From contig CAVUVQ010000050.1 in assembly GCA_963744875.1 (NCBI GenBank), positions 92,045 through 156,044 of the forward strand: DNA of 64,000 bases, given 5' to 3'. Shown here one piece after another: positions 27,650-37,611 of the stretch. The position numbers were made by a program, and so were the translations under genes. The stretch is from JACDAE01 sp963744875 (GTDB lineage Bacteria > Chloroflexota > Ktedonobacteria > Ktedonobacterales > Ktedonobacteraceae). The notes beneath the pieces are model-generated. The model made no database searches, was not told where the DNA came from, and was given only the letters and a program-made list of their open reading frames with translations. How positions within the stretch are numbered: the stretch's first letter is position 1; the number at the start of each line of letters is the position of its first letter.

Positions 27650-28156
27650 ATGACACTTTTTTATCCTGAAGGGACTGCAGTTCAGGTATTGGATCCCACT
27701 AAGGAGACAGAACCCTCTGTACAAGAAGCTATGAGTGGACATGGGCAGCAGGAAAAAACAATTCTGATCGTTGAAGATGATGAAGATCTGGGCGCACTGA
27801 TTCTAGAAGCATTGCAGCAGGAGAGCTTCTATACGGGTATCCACTACCGCACACTGCTGGCTATTGATGGTATGGAAGCGCTAGGGATCATCGAGGATAC
27901 GTTTCCCGATCTCTTTCTACTCGATTACTACCTCCCGCGCATCAATGGGCTGGATCTCTATGATCGCATGCATGCAATAGAGACGCTCTCCCAGGTGCCA
28001 ACGATCTTCATGAGTGCCAACCCCCCATTCAAGGAACTCCGTAAGCGCAACCTGCTCAGTATTCGTAAACCGTTTAATTTGCGGGAGCTACTGGATACGA
28101 TTGAGCGGGCATTGGCCGAACACCACATGCCCTTACCCGGCATAACCGATCAATAG
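27650..28156 (+). CDS. Single-domain response regulator
   Basis: 168 residues with a receiver domain after a ~40-residue N-terminal extension. The acidic pair is in ILIVEDDEDLGAL, the phospho-acceptor Asp in LFLLDYYLPRINGL, the Thr/Ser position in IFMSANPPF, and the switch Lys in LSIRKPFNLRELL. There is no output domain, so it works through protein contacts or as a phosphate relay. It is divergent from the CHASE3 kinase at 25283, which is its probable donor. AAGGAGCT precedes the ATG. Confidence 0.9.
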   Translation: MTLFYPEGTAVQVLDPTKETEPSVQEAMSGHGQQEKTILIVEDDEDLGALILEALQQESFYTGIHYRTLLAIDGMEALGIIEDTFPDLFLLDYYLPRINGLDLYDRMHAIETLSQVPTIFMSANPPFKELRKRNLLSIRKPFNLRELLDTIERALAEHHMPLPGITDQ

Positions 28157-28226
28157 CCTACTACTCTGGCAAACATCATTGCACTCCTATTTGGAAGACT
28201 AATTGAGGGACCATCGCGTCTCTCCT

Positions 28227-28535
28227 GGTAGGGGCGTGTGCTTGCCCATTGACTCCAACTCTTTCGGAAAAAAATGACGCAAGCACGACAGAATGCCTGC
28301 AATGCGCGGAAAACGGTAGGGACCCGATTGCATCGCGTCCGCCATTCATGGAATCGTGGCCCACGGGTGATCAATCACGGACGCGATGCAATCGGGTCCC
28401 TACCGTTTTTCATGCTTTTCTGTGTTTTAGGCGCATCTTTCAATTTGTTGGAGTCAATGGTGCTTGCCACCGCCCGCGTGCCAGAAAAGCATCGTGTATC
28501 GGCTCTGCGGGCGGTGGCAAGCACACGCCCCTACC
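28227..28535. repeat. Nested palindromic element, copy A
   Basis: Outer arms: 28227-28246 pairs with 28516-28535 (20 bases, GGTAGGGGCG...), and 28247-28259 pairs with 28447-28459 (CATTGACTCCAAC). Inside lies the GGTAGGGACC-family hairpin (28315-28404), and a further hairpin with GTGCTTGCCACCGCCCGC-type arms occupies 28460-28525. The spacers beside the inner hairpin (AAAAAAATGACGC.AGCACGAC and CAATTTGTTGGAG) recur in copy B at 52614-52878. No coding capacity is seen. Confidence 0.8.
28315..28404. repeat. GGTAGGGACC-family palindrome, copy 1
   Basis: Arms GGTAGGGACCCGATTGCATC... and its complement extend about 34 bases and enclose a loop containing CCATTCATGG and TGATCAATCA. Flanked by AAAAC and GTTTT. 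It is the inner hairpin of the nested element here. Confidence 0.85.
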
Positions 28536-28570
28536 CAGCCCTGAAAAGCGCAATGACCTTTGCCAGAGCA

Positions 28571-29491
28571 CTACGTGGGCAATGATGGACGCGTATCAAG
28601 TGCATGCTGAATGATACGCTTTGTCGTCTCAAGCTCTGCACCTGCCAGCTCCAGGCGCGGAGCACGCACACGGGCACTACCCACCCCGGCCATCTCCTGG
28701 GCGAGCTTAATATATTGTACAAACTTTGGACCCGTATCCAGACGTAACAGAGGCAGAAACCAGTTGTAGAGCGCATCGATGCTGGCGGCATCTTTTTCTC
28801 CCTTGCGCACCTGCATGGCAAGTTCAAATAATGCAACCGCTTCCCTGGGAAAGACGTTCGCGAGGCCAGCCACCCACCCAACTGCACCAGCCTGGATGCT
28901 CTCCACAATGCAATCATCAACTCCGGCGAGCAATGCAAGATGATCCTGTAGCAACGCACGGAGCGCGGTAATACGCCGCACATCGGCACTGGATTCTTTG
29001 ACGGCCTCAAGGTTCGCGTTCTCATGTGCCAGTTCGGCAATCTGCTCTGGCAAGAAATCTGTTGTATACGCTGGTGGATTATTGTAAAGCATCGTGGGAA
29101 GGGCTGTGGAGGCGATGACGGTTGCTACATGTGCTTTCATCTCACGCCAATCGGTGGAGTAGACATAGGGCGGCAGAACCATCAGGCCACTGCATCCCGC
29201 CGCTTGAGCGGTATACGCCAGGCGGACGGCTTCGGCGGTTGAAAGTGCTGCAACGCCGCAAAGCACTGGCACTCGATCTCCCACCGCACGCACAGCCGTT
29301 TCCAGCAATGCAACCTTCTCCTGAAAACTCAGAGTTGCACTTTCACCTAGCGACCCCGGCGTGATCAGCCCGACGCAGCCCGCATCGACTAACAAACGGC
29401 AATGATCGGCGAAAAACCCGTGATCAATGCTGTAATCCTGGTGAAAACGGGTTGTGATGGCAGGAATAACGCCTCTCCAGGTAACTTTCAT
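28571..29491 (-). CDS. Dihydrodipicolinate synthase (DapA)-family lyase
   Basis: About 306 residues of the class I aldolase TIM barrel used by DHDPS, N-acetylneuraminate lyase and 2-keto-3-deoxy sugar aldolases. The substrate-binding GSLGESATLSFQEK, the tyrosine in MLYNNPPAYTTDF and the Schiff-base lysine in LEAVKESSADVRR are present. The GSLGE in place of the usual GTTGE suggests a family member other than true DapA, such as a keto-acid or hydroxyproline-type aldolase. The start at 29491 is six bases after GGAG. It follows the CheB-CheR kinase gene by 37 bases, possibly co-transcribed. Confidence 0.82.
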   Translation of the reverse strand: MKVTWRGVIPAITTRFHQDYSIDHGFFADHCRLLVDAGCVGLITPGSLGESATLSFQEKVALLETAVRAVGDRVPVLCGVAALSTAEAVRLAYTAQAAGCSGLMVLPPYVYSTDWREMKAHVATVIASTALPTMLYNNPPAYTTDFLPEQIAELAHENANLEAVKESSADVRRITALRALLQDHLALLAGVDDCIVESIQAGAVGWVAGLANVFPREAVALFELAMQVRKGEKDAASIDALYNWFLPLLRLDTGPKFVQYIKLAQEMAGVGSARVRAPRLELAGAELETTKRIIQHALDTRPSLPT

Positions 29492-29528
29492 TGTCATCTC
29501 CAAAGGCTCTATGAACTTTGACAAAACA

Positions 29529-32500
29529 CTACATTTGGGATTCCAACGGCAACGCAAAGAAAAAGGTGCTCCCCTGACCAGGTTTACTTTCCAGCCACAT
29601 GCGACCCCCGTGCTGCTTCACGATGTTATGAGAGATATAAAGGCCCAGACCCAGACCATCAACTGACCCTTGCATATCGGCATGCACACGGTAAAAACGT
29701 TCAAAGAGGTGCACCTGGTCTTCCGCCTCAATACCATCCCCCTCATCACACACTGCTACAACAACTTCGTTGCTGGCAGGTCGTCGTTCTACCGTTACCT
29801 CAATGGGGCTTCCAGCAGGGCTATACTTGTCAGCATTGCTCAGCAGGTTATTCAAAACCTGTTCTATGCGATCCTTATCCGCAGTTATCAGAATGGCTTC
29901 TTCACCAATTTGCACAGAGACAGGATGCTTTTGCAATGCTTGCTGATCAACAACGCTACGAACCAACTCCACTAAATCAACATTTTCCTGCTTATGCAAC
30001 TCGAAGATTTCCCCCTGGAGACGAGTGACATCCAGCATGTCAGTGACAAGACTATTCATATTGCTAAGTTGGTGGAGAATACGCTCGATCTGGGTAAGGC
30101 TCTGGTCGAGATGCTGCTCACGCGTCTGGGCCTGACCAAGAGAAGTGGTATGCCTTATTAAAGTTCGCTGCAAAAGCTGGGTATTTGCCTGAATAGTAGT
30201 TAGAGGAGAACGTAACTCATGCGCTACTAATGAAAGAAAATCATCTCTCATCAGTTCAATCTGTTCGAGGTTTTTGCGTGCACTTACCTGCTCCGTGATC
30301 TCCACAGCAGAAACGAGCATGTAGCGCACAGCATCCAATTCTGTATCGATAATGGCGGTGAGGTTATAATCCCAGACCGTTGCAGATCCATCTCCCGCAA
30401 ACGAAAGGGTAAGCTCCGGAATACGGAACGTAGCACGATCCTCGACCACTCTTTTCCAGGTCAGTATAGGATCTTCGTCGGGCAGCAGTAATGGCATCTC
30501 CTGCCAGGTATGACCTGGGACGCTATCTGGAGCTGCTTGATGCGCCTGGGCAACCAGTTCAAGATAACGCGGACTTCCCATCAGTAATGCCTCAGTCCGC
30601 CCATCATAAAGAGCCAATGCCACGGTTCGCGTATTAGCAAAGACCGTTTTGAGCTGGGCGAGTTCCTCCTGGAGTTCCTGCGCATGCTGCTCCGTCTCAT
30701 CTGACGCGTAGATGATCACGCCATCCACGCGGCCTGAAGCGTTATGAGAAGGGACAAGCGTATACGAAAAATAGCCTTCCTTTTGCTCATCTGATACCTT
30801 ACTTTGTGTCCCAGGTATAATAGTACGAATACGCGATAACGTTTTTGGCAATTCTTTCACGTAAACTTCACGCGCAAGGTGCATTAAAGCAAAACCTGCC
30901 TTCGGTTCCCAGAACAGATTGATCACGTCCTCTAACGCGTGCCCCTGGACACTCGCTTCTTCCAATAAACGCGCATAGCGCGGATTGTATGCTTCGACCA
31001 CCAGAGCAGGACCACGCAAAACAAGAATATAAAATGGTGCGAACTCCACCATCTCGGAGAGGCGTACATGCTCATTCTCCAGGGAGGTCGTCAGTTCTTG
31101 CAGTTCACTGGTGCGAGCACGTAGTTCATCGTTGGTCGTCTCTAACTCCTCATTGGTGGCCTGCAACTCCTCGTTATTTGTTTCCAGCTCCTCGTTGGTC
31201 GCTTGCAACTCCTCGTTGGTCGTTTCAAACTCCTCAATACTTGCCTGTAACTCCTCGTGTGTTAACATGAGTTCCTCGTTGGCAACTTGCAACTCTTCGT
31301 TGGCATCCATAAGCTCTTTATTCATATCGCTCAGGCGTTTGTTAGCTGTACTCAGCTCTTGCATCAACTGCAACTGTTCACTGTGGACACTCTCCAATTG
31401 GCGACGGATATGGACCTGATCAGTTACATCGCTGATACTGATCGCTGCAAGATCCGGTAAACTGGCATCCAGTTGCATTACGGCGATAGAGAGACTCACA
31501 AAGCGTCCATTGCCACCCGCGGATACTTCAAGTTCTACTTCTGGCAAAGTAATAGAATTGCGCTCACGGAAAACCGTATCGATAGCCGCACGCGTCCCAT
31601 GATAAGGAATACCATGCACCGTGTGCAAAAAATCCTGATCTATAGCAACATCACGTAGACCAAGCAAACGACGAGCAGAATTGTTGGCAGTCAAGATATG
31701 GTAGGTACGATCGATAATTATGACACCAAGAGGAAGAAAACGCAGCAGAAGCTCGTTGAAACGACGCAGTTGCCCCAACTCCAACGAGAGAGATAACGGC
31801 TCCTGCTGATCCGCATGTGTTCTTCCTGATGATCGCAGTGAGCGATCCATAACGTTCCTCTCCTGCGAAGGTGCTTTTTTCTCCGAAAGACTACGTTGAT
31901 TGGCTGAAGGAAGCGCATTACCAATACAGCGATATATTTTCCAGAGCTTATTCTCCAGCATGTAAAATAACTGCGCAGGGCGTACCGTTTCCGCTTTCCC
32001 TAGAAAGAGAAATCCATTGGGATTGAGAGAAAAGGCAAACTGATTGAGCACATAATCCTGTAGTTCGGCTGTAAAATAGATCAAAACATTGCGGCAGAGC
32101 ACCAGGTCTATATGCGGAAAAGGGGCACTATGGCTAAGATCTTGCCGTCCAAATATGACCATTTGCCGCAGCGTTTTTGAAATGCGATAGCCATGATCGA
32201 CCCGTTCAAAGAACCGCTCCTGATAATCACGTGGCACTCCTTTGAGCAGATTCTCGGAATAGATCCCACGCCGGGCGAAGGTAATTGCAGCTTCATCTAG
32301 ATCTGTTGCAAAGATCTTGATACTCCATTCGGGCAGTTCCACACTCAGAAGATCTGTGAGCAGCATTGCAAGTGAATAAGGTTCTTCCCCTGTTGCACAG
32401 CCTGCCGTCCAGAAGCGCAAGACGTGATCACGCTGGCGGCCATCCGCAATTAAAGCAGGCAAAATATCACTTCTAAGATAGGCAAAGGCATCAGCATCAC

Positions 32501-33344
32501 GAAAAAACTGCGTGACATTGATGAGAAAAGCCTTGACTAGCTCGCCTACCTCCTCAGGATGAAGCCTCAGATAATTTGCGTATTCCTGGATAGTCTTATT
32601 ATGCGTCACAGTCATGCGTCGACCGACACGACGCAGAATAGTCGACGTTTTGTAGGGATGAAAATCAATACTCGCCTGTTGACTCACCAACTCAAGAATA
32701 TCGTGCAAAACATCCTCGGTTCGCTCCTCTGTCAGCGGAATATTCACGCCATTTAGCAATTCATACAGCAACGGGCCAATACGTTCAATATTCACTTCAA
32801 AATCGATGATGGTGGGAGGAAGTGCTAGCGGCATAGAGGGATAACGCGCTGTCTGAGGATCCTGCACAATAACGGTTCCACCTGCATTTTTTACGTCGAC
32901 CGCGCCCGCAGCCCCATCCGACCCGGAACCAGTCAAAATAACCGCAATCAGGTGCTCTCCATAGGATTCAGCAGCAGAGGAGAGCAGGGTATCGACAGAG
33001 GGACGGGGCCGCTTCTTGCGATCCTCCATCAAATAGACATGGTGATCCCTTATAGAAACATGACGATTTGCAGGTACGACATAAATTCGACCCGGATACA
33101 ATTTTGTATTCTCTTGCACAATCTCAACGACCAGGTTGGTACGTTTTCGCAATATAATATCAAGTGAACTGGGACGATTGGGGTCAAGATGTTGTGCCAG
33201 TACCAGGGGCGCTGGAAAGTCTTCAGGCAAGGTACTCACCAGAATGGAGAGCGCTTCAATACCTCCTGCTGAAGAGCCAACTACGATCAGATCACTCGAT
33301 TGAACAGTATCTTGCTCAATAGTATCTTGCTCAATAGTATCCAC
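29529..33344 (-). CDS. CheB-CheR-PAS-histidine kinase fusion
   Basis: 1271 residues. CheB methylesterase (about 15-205): GSSAGGIEALS, QHLDPNRPSSL and VILTGSGSDGAAG supply the Ser-His-Asp triad. CheR methyltransferase (about 220-490): FWTAGCATGEEPYSLAMLL and LVLCRNVLIYF. PAS domains follow, separated by a coiled coil of repeated NEELQATNEELETTN units (about 690-780). HisKA (His about 1041 in LVAHELRSPLTTI) and HATPase (NNLLSNADKYSPAG, GLGLGLYISHNIVKQHGG) complete it. This architecture is a known hybrid in bacteria lacking classical chemotaxis operons. An 18-base tandem repeat at the start gives DTIEQDTIEQD. Confidence 0.93.
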   Translation of the reverse strand: MDTIEQDTIEQDTVQSSDLIVVGSSAGGIEALSILVSTLPEDFPAPLVLAQHLDPNRPSSLDIILRKRTNLVVEIVQENTKLYPGRIYVVPANRHVSIRDHHVYLMEDRKKRPRPSVDTLLSSAAESYGEHLIAVILTGSGSDGAAGAVDVKNAGGTVIVQDPQTARYPSMPLALPPTIIDFEVNIERIGPLLYELLNGVNIPLTEERTEDVLHDILELVSQQASIDFHPYKTSTILRRVGRRMTVTHNKTIQEYANYLRLHPEEVGELVKAFLINVTQFFRDADAFAYLRSDILPALIADGRQRDHVLRFWTAGCATGEEPYSLAMLLTDLLSVELPEWSIKIFATDLDEAAITFARRGIYSENLLKGVPRDYQERFFERVDHGYRISKTLRQMVIFGRQDLSHSAPFPHIDLVLCRNVLIYFTAELQDYVLNQFAFSLNPNGFLFLGKAETVRPAQLFYMLENKLWKIYRCIGNALPSANQRSLSEKKAPSQERNVMDRSLRSSGRTHADQQEPLSLSLELGQLRRFNELLLRFLPLGVIIIDRTYHILTANNSARRLLGLRDVAIDQDFLHTVHGIPYHGTRAAIDTVFRERNSITLPEVELEVSAGGNGRFVSLSIAVMQLDASLPDLAAISISDVTDQVHIRRQLESVHSEQLQLMQELSTANKRLSDMNKELMDANEELQVANEELMLTHEELQASIEEFETTNEELQATNEELETNNEELQATNEELETTNDELRARTSELQELTTSLENEHVRLSEMVEFAPFYILVLRGPALVVEAYNPRYARLLEEASVQGHALEDVINLFWEPKAGFALMHLAREVYVKELPKTLSRIRTIIPGTQSKVSDEQKEGYFSYTLVPSHNASGRVDGVIIYASDETEQHAQELQEELAQLKTVFANTRTVALALYDGRTEALLMGSPRYLELVAQAHQAAPDSVPGHTWQEMPLLLPDEDPILTWKRVVEDRATFRIPELTLSFAGDGSATVWDYNLTAIIDTELDAVRYMLVSAVEITEQVSARKNLEQIELMRDDFLSLVAHELRSPLTTIQANTQLLQRTLIRHTTSLGQAQTREQHLDQSLTQIERILHQLSNMNSLVTDMLDVTRLQGEIFELHKQENVDLVELVRSVVDQQALQKHPVSVQIGEEAILITADKDRIEQVLNNLLSNADKYSPAGSPIEVTVERRPASNEVVVAVCDEGDGIEAEDQVHLFERFYRVHADMQGSVDGLGLGLYISHNIVKQHGGRMWLESKPGQGSTFFFALPLESQM

Positions 33345-33533
33345 AGGATTCCACTCTCTTCTCTATTCATCACGTAAAAAAGTGAGCGGGCCGCATCTTC
33401 TTCGATCCGCTCTCAACATATACCATTACTATAGACTTCTTTGATACTACTGTCAATATATTTTTGAGCCCTCGTTCCGCCTGGAGCAAACATTGAGGCC
33501 GTTGGTAGGGCGTCACCCAATAGCGTTCAATGC

Positions 33534-34562
33534 CTATGGCTCTAACGAAGCTGAATCAACATCTTTCAAAGCAGGAATTTCTTTTCGTGTGAGCACCTGG
33601 CGCAATAAAATTGCACGTTGTTCTGCCTCCTGTACCCTGACATTCAGACGCTCCGCAAGCCATCCATGCCCGTTCTGTAAGGCCTGCTTTGCCATACGAC
33701 GCGAAAGGCTGGCGTTCTCGTCCAGCGTTTTTAACGCAACCCATAACGCCTGCTCAATCTTCTCGGTTTGCTCCGCAAGGGCGCTATCAGGTGAGAATGC
33801 ATGCCCCGTACGGCAACGAAAGCGCGTCAGCTCATCATCATGCAATTCCCACAATACACCACCACATTCTGGACAAGAATACGCCGATGGACTCCCTACC
33901 TGTTCATTCTCACTCAATGGATTTGTCTCCATTTCAGCAATTCTCACTTCTCGCTTCATATCCTCTGAAGCTGAGGGAATATTTTCTTGCACAATCTCCT
34001 CACGAGCCAATTGCGCCAGGGTCAACCCTATCTGGGCAAGTGGTAAACAATAATCAACATTTACATGAGCCAGTGCACTTTTCGGCATATCGGGATAGAG
34101 GGCATTTGTTGGGTCTTGCACGACCGCTACTCCACCACGCTGTTTAATAGCAAGCAACCCGGCAGTGCCATCGTCCAACGAGCCTGTCAACACTACACCA
34201 ATAACCTGTGAACCATAAGCAACGGCTGCAGAACGGAAGAGAGGATCAATGGCTGGCCGATGACGGTTCTCCCTGGGGCCTCGCACAACTCGCATAAACC
34301 CACTCTCGATGAGCAAATGATGATCTGGTGACGCAACATAAATACGTCCACGCTCGATCCGCTGATAATCTACAGGTTGCTCTACTTTTATAAAAGTAGA
34401 GCGATTGAGAATTTCAGCCAATAGGCTGGGACTCTGCGCTGGAATATGTAATACAATGAAGACACTGGCTGAAAAGTTCACCGGGAATTCACGTACTACT
34501 TGTATGAGCGCTTCCACACCACCCGCAGAAGCCCCTACAACGATGATTTCATGTCCTGACAC
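33534..34562 (-). CDS. CheB-type methylesterase with zinc-ribbon tail
   Basis: About 342 residues. The CheB catalytic domain has VVGASAGGVEALIQV, the His in IVLHIPAQSPSLLAEIL and the Asp in VVLTGSLDDGTAGLLA. There is no receiver domain. After about residue 215 a zinc-binding part (YSCPECGGVLWEL, then RFRCRTGHAFSPDS) and a helical tail follow. The GTG at 34562 is preceded by AGGAGGGGAG, which the upstream ATGs would place inside the gene, so I prefer GTG. It belongs with the CheB-CheR kinase 190 bases downstream on the same strand. Confidence 0.88.
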   Translation of the reverse strand: MSGHEIIVVGASAGGVEALIQVVREFPVNFSASVFIVLHIPAQSPSLLAEILNRSTFIKVEQPVDYQRIERGRIYVASPDHHLLIESGFMRVVRGPRENRHRPAIDPLFRSAAVAYGSQVIGVVLTGSLDDGTAGLLAIKQRGGVAVVQDPTNALYPDMPKSALAHVNVDYCLPLAQIGLTLAQLAREEIVQENIPSASEDMKREVRIAEMETNPLSENEQVGSPSAYSCPECGGVLWELHDDELTRFRCRTGHAFSPDSALAEQTEKIEQALWVALKTLDENASLSRRMAKQALQNGHGWLAERLNVRVQEAEQRAILLRQVLTRKEIPALKDVDSASLEP

Positions 34563-34768
34563 AAAAATCTCCCCTCCTGACATCATGAAACAGCATAATT
34601 AATTATCTTATCAGGTACACGCTTGAACCCTGCAAATCGTCGCACCACTCTCCCCATCAGACACATCTCCCACCGAAAAAGTCATCCCTATCATGAACTC
34701 TTCCACAAACGGTTTCCTTAGAATTCCTTAGAATTTACTGTAAAAAGGAAGGTTTTATCGAAAATCCC

Positions 34769-34797
34769 TTGCTCATTCCACCAATGTGCGCTACAAT
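34769..34797 (+). promoter_or_regulatory. Candidate sigma-70 promoter for the second XRE/TPR gene
   Basis: TTGCTC and TACAAT with a 17-base spacer, about 120 bases before the start at 34916. A tandem CCTTAGAATT pair lies just upstream at 34716-34735. Confidence 0.4.
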
Positions 34798-34915
34798 ATA
34801 CAAAATATCGTTACCTATCTCTACCATATGCCCAACCTGGAGGATTTATAGTAGTAACTAAGAGTATAACTTCAAAACAGGCGCAATGGAAGTATTGTTC
34901 GTCAGAAAGGGCTTT

Positions 34916-36613
34916 ATGCAAACGCCAATTAGCGAATATATTCGACAGTTACGACGACAACGAGGAATGACCCAGACCGAATTGGGTGGAGAACACTTCT
35001 CAAAATCCTATGTTAGCGCCGTTGAACGTGAGAAAATCGTTCCATCTTATGCTGCTCTACGCTTCTTTGCCGAGCAACTCGATCAGTCGGCTGACTACTT
35101 TCAAGAACTTGCTGAACAACCTGTACCTCTTCCACAAAACACGACTCAGCTCGTCTCCTCCTTTGAGAATGAGGACGATGATGAGCTAGATGAGAGCATT
35201 GAACTGCTGGACATGGTCCTGGAGGGTTCAGAATTACAACATACTTCTTTCTCACAGAAGGTATCTACACTTCCTCTGGAAGCACTGATGCGCCTTCCAT
35301 TTCAGAAGCAGGCTCGCTATTGCTTGATGAAAGGATTAATCTTGCAAGAACAGGGAAATCTTGCGGATGCCCAATCTCTTCTGGAACGCGCCCTCGTCCT
35401 TTCCCCCACAAAAAACCAATCCGCTATTCTCGATGCCCTGGGGACGAATTACTCCCTCGCCTTCAGCTATCAAACGGCATCAAGCTATCATCAACGTGCA
35501 TTGCACCTCTTAGACCTCGATGAAACTGATAGGAAAACCTCTGCCCTTTTCCTAAAAATAAAGCTTCACTGTGGAGATGACCAGCGAGCACTCAATAGAC
35601 ACGCAGAGGCACTTGAACACTATGAGCATGCACGCCAATCTTTACGCTCAACCAGTAATATGGACATAGCAGCACAGGTCTATATAGGGTTGGGCTACTG
35701 TACTTATGCATCAGTCTACCAGAACCCGACAGCTACAAAGGTCTCTTATGAAGAAAAGGAACGTCGGCTACAACAGGCTGCGACCTTCCTCCTCCAAAGC
35801 CGTACCCTCTACCAGATCAGTAGTAACCGCACTGGCGAAGCGAAGGCTCGCCTGCTGCACGCCAGCGTTTTGCTTAGCATCTGTTCACTACGTCGCCATG
35901 CTGCATTGGAACGTGCACAGGATGGAGAGGCTATACGATCTTTGCAATGTGCCACCCTACTCGATGAAGCAGGAGAGCAATGCCGCCAGGTACTTCTGGT
36001 CTGGAACGAGACAATGCTCATTAGCAATCAGTCCTCCTCTGACCTGGAAATTGTGTTATATACGGCTCTCTCTACCCTCGTCAGCACCTATATACAACGT
36101 GCAGTCATAGCTCGTCTGGAAGGGTATAACGATACAGCCCTGCATGACCGCGCATATGCAGCCCATCTTTGCCAGCAGATCCTCGATACATTAACAAAAC
36201 CTGAGCTTCTACATTCACTAACACGCGATGCTCTTGCGCCGGAAATCAGGGGAATATACAGCAGTCAGGCATTACCTCGCCTGCCAGATCTGGATAAAAA
36301 CGTGCCGCCCCATCATCCCATGAGCATAGCAATCATATTCTCGGCAGCAGGAGAAGTTGCTGAAGAATTAGGACGCTTCGCCACAAATTCAGTCTATGCC
36401 GCCACTTGTTATGCCCATGCCAATACATGTTTCAAAACTTCCTTACGGATAGACCGCCAATCTACGTTCTCAAAAGAACATGATGCAAGCTTTCTCATGC
36501 GTCGTTGTCAACACTACATCACACTTATCGAAGAACGTCTTCAGTCCACAACTGAAAACACAGAAGAGACCTGCAAGATGATACTTGATCTCTTCAAAGA
36601 TACCGTGTATTAA
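34916..36613 (+). CDS. XRE-family regulator with TPR repeats (second)
   Basis: About 565 residues. The helix-turn-helix covers residues 4-62: ISEYIRQLRRQRGMTQTELG, then SYVSAVEREKIVPSYAALR. A long superhelix of TPR-like repeats follows (LILQEQGNLADAQSLLERAL, ANTCFKTSLRIDRQSTF at the end). The same plan as the regulator at 8988, with longer repeats. I chose the ATG at 34916 because AGAAAGG precedes it. An ATG at 34886 in frame has no site. The stop codon abuts a palindromic repeat at 36616. Target genes are not evident. Confidence 0.85.
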   Translation: MQTPISEYIRQLRRQRGMTQTELGGEHFSKSYVSAVEREKIVPSYAALRFFAEQLDQSADYFQELAEQPVPLPQNTTQLVSSFENEDDDELDESIELLDMVLEGSELQHTSFSQKVSTLPLEALMRLPFQKQARYCLMKGLILQEQGNLADAQSLLERALVLSPTKNQSAILDALGTNYSLAFSYQTASSYHQRALHLLDLDETDRKTSALFLKIKLHCGDDQRALNRHAEALEHYEHARQSLRSTSNMDIAAQVYIGLGYCTYASVYQNPTATKVSYEEKERRLQQAATFLLQSRTLYQISSNRTGEAKARLLHASVLLSICSLRRHAALERAQDGEAIRSLQCATLLDEAGEQCRQVLLVWNETMLISNQSSSDLEIVLYTALSTLVSTYIQRAVIARLEGYNDTALHDRAYAAHLCQQILDTLTKPELLHSLTRDALAPEIRGIYSSQALPRLPDLDKNVPPHHPMSIAIIFSAAGEVAEELGRFATNSVYAATCYAHANTCFKTSLRIDRQSTFSKEHDASFLMRRCQHYITLIEERLQSTTENTEETCKMILDLFKDTVY

Positions 36614-36615
36614 AC

Positions 36616-36704
36616 GGTAGGGACCCGCTTGCATCGCGTCCGCCATTCATGGAATCGTGCCCCAGGTTGATAAATCACGGACGCGATGCAAGCAGGTCCC
36701 TACC
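36616..36704. repeat. GGTAGGGACC-family palindrome, copy 2
   Basis: Arms GGTAGGGACCCGCTTGCATC... begin two bases after the stop codon of the XRE/TPR gene. The right side ends ...GGTCCCTACCGTTTTT, so it may act as its terminator. The loop keeps CCATTCATGG and TGATAAATCA. Confidence 0.85.
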
Positions 36705-36837
36705 GTTTTTCGCGCGTTTCTCCATTTTTGACGAATTCCTCTTGCACCGATCCTTGCCTTTATAAAATGCATCTTGTATACTTAAAGCAGATTTCCATAA
36801 ACTTTTTCCATATTCTCCCAGAAGGAAGGAACAGCAA

Positions 36838-37146
36838 ATGCAAATGCAAATAGAAAGATTGGCACAACAAATATTTGTTCCCACGCCACCTATTCAACGT
36901 ATCACAACCAGGCAAACCATGGGAAAAGTTCAGATTGCCCCATTAAAGCAGCCGGATAGTATCTGCGGCATCGCTCAACGCGTAGGCTATACGGGAAAAG
37001 GGAACGAGGATCTTGCAACCTATCGACTCAAAATTAAAACAGAACGCTCAAAAACATTTGTAACGCTTCCTTCCGTCTTCGTCGTGGAGAATGGCATATT
37101 TGTTGATTATGATACATGGTTCTCAAATCACCCAGGTGAAAATTAA
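36838..37146 (+). CDS. Small hypothetical protein
   Basis: 102 residues with a soluble, mixed alpha/beta look (RLAQQIFVPTPPIQRITT, TYRLKIKTERSKTFVTLPSV, FVVENGIFVDYDTWF). I do not recognise the family. It has no cysteines suited to metal binding, no signal peptide and no membrane segment. GAAGGAAGG upstream of the ATG argues that it is translated. It ends just before a strong terminator hairpin shared with the convergent DUF4383 gene. Confidence 0.6.
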   Translation: MQMQIERLAQQIFVPTPPIQRITTRQTMGKVQIAPLKQPDSICGIAQRVGYTGKGNEDLATYRLKIKTERSKTFVTLPSVFVVENGIFVDYDTWFSNHPGEN

Positions 37147-37158
37147 AACAGACACAAA

Positions 37159-37196
37159 GAAAGCAGCCGGATCAGTGAGGTCACCCGGCTGCTTTC
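37159..37196. terminator. Bidirectional terminator hairpin
   Basis: Perfect 12-base arms GAAAGCAGCCGG / CCGGCTGCTTTC between the small hypothetical gene and the converging DUF4383 gene. Confidence 0.75.
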
Positions 37197-37212
37197 TCGC
37201 TGTGTACTCTAT

Positions 37213-37611
37213 CTAGACTGTCGCGCGTGTTTCGGTATACTCACGTACAAAGAAACCGACGATAATCGCAGCTAATGCGATGACCCAGTGCAACACATTA
37301 TCAGCAGCATTTACATGCATCAGACCGAGCAATCTTCCATCAAAGTAGAGCGCGGGAATCAGTCCGGCAAGCGCCACTACCAGATAGATGATCCCAAAAA
37401 TCTGGTTGAAACGCCGTGACCAGCCACCATAGACAGATGCAAGAGCCACCAGCCCGGTAAGCAGATGAATAATGTTATGGACAACATCAACGTCAAATCC
37501 AAGCAGGTTTCCCGGCGACATACTTGACGAAACAAAGAAACCCATAATACCGACTAATGTCAAGACGATACCAAGCACTAAGGCAAGAATACGATTGGGA
37601 GTCCAGGTCAT
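37213..37611 (-). CDS. DUF4383 membrane protein
   Basis: 132 residues with four membrane helices: RILALVLGIVLTLVGIMGFF, NIIHLLTGLVALASVYGG, FGIIYLVVALAGLIPALYF and VLHWVIALAAIIVGFFV. The pattern matches DUF4383, whose function is unknown. The ATG at 37611 is preceded by an ideal AAAGGAGGG site. Longer frames upstream are unsupported. A paralogue lies at 57687. Confidence 0.85.
   Translation of the reverse strand: MTWTPNRILALVLGIVLTLVGIMGFFVSSSMSPGNLLGFDVDVVHNIIHLLTGLVALASVYGGWSRRFNQIFGIIYLVVALAGLIPALYFDGRLLGLMHVNAADNVLHWVIALAAIIVGFFVREYTETRATV

Noticed and set aside
28227..28535. CRISPR array as explanation of the repeated segments
   Set aside because: The repeats are palindromic, dispersed and of unequal spacing, without unique spacers or cas genes.
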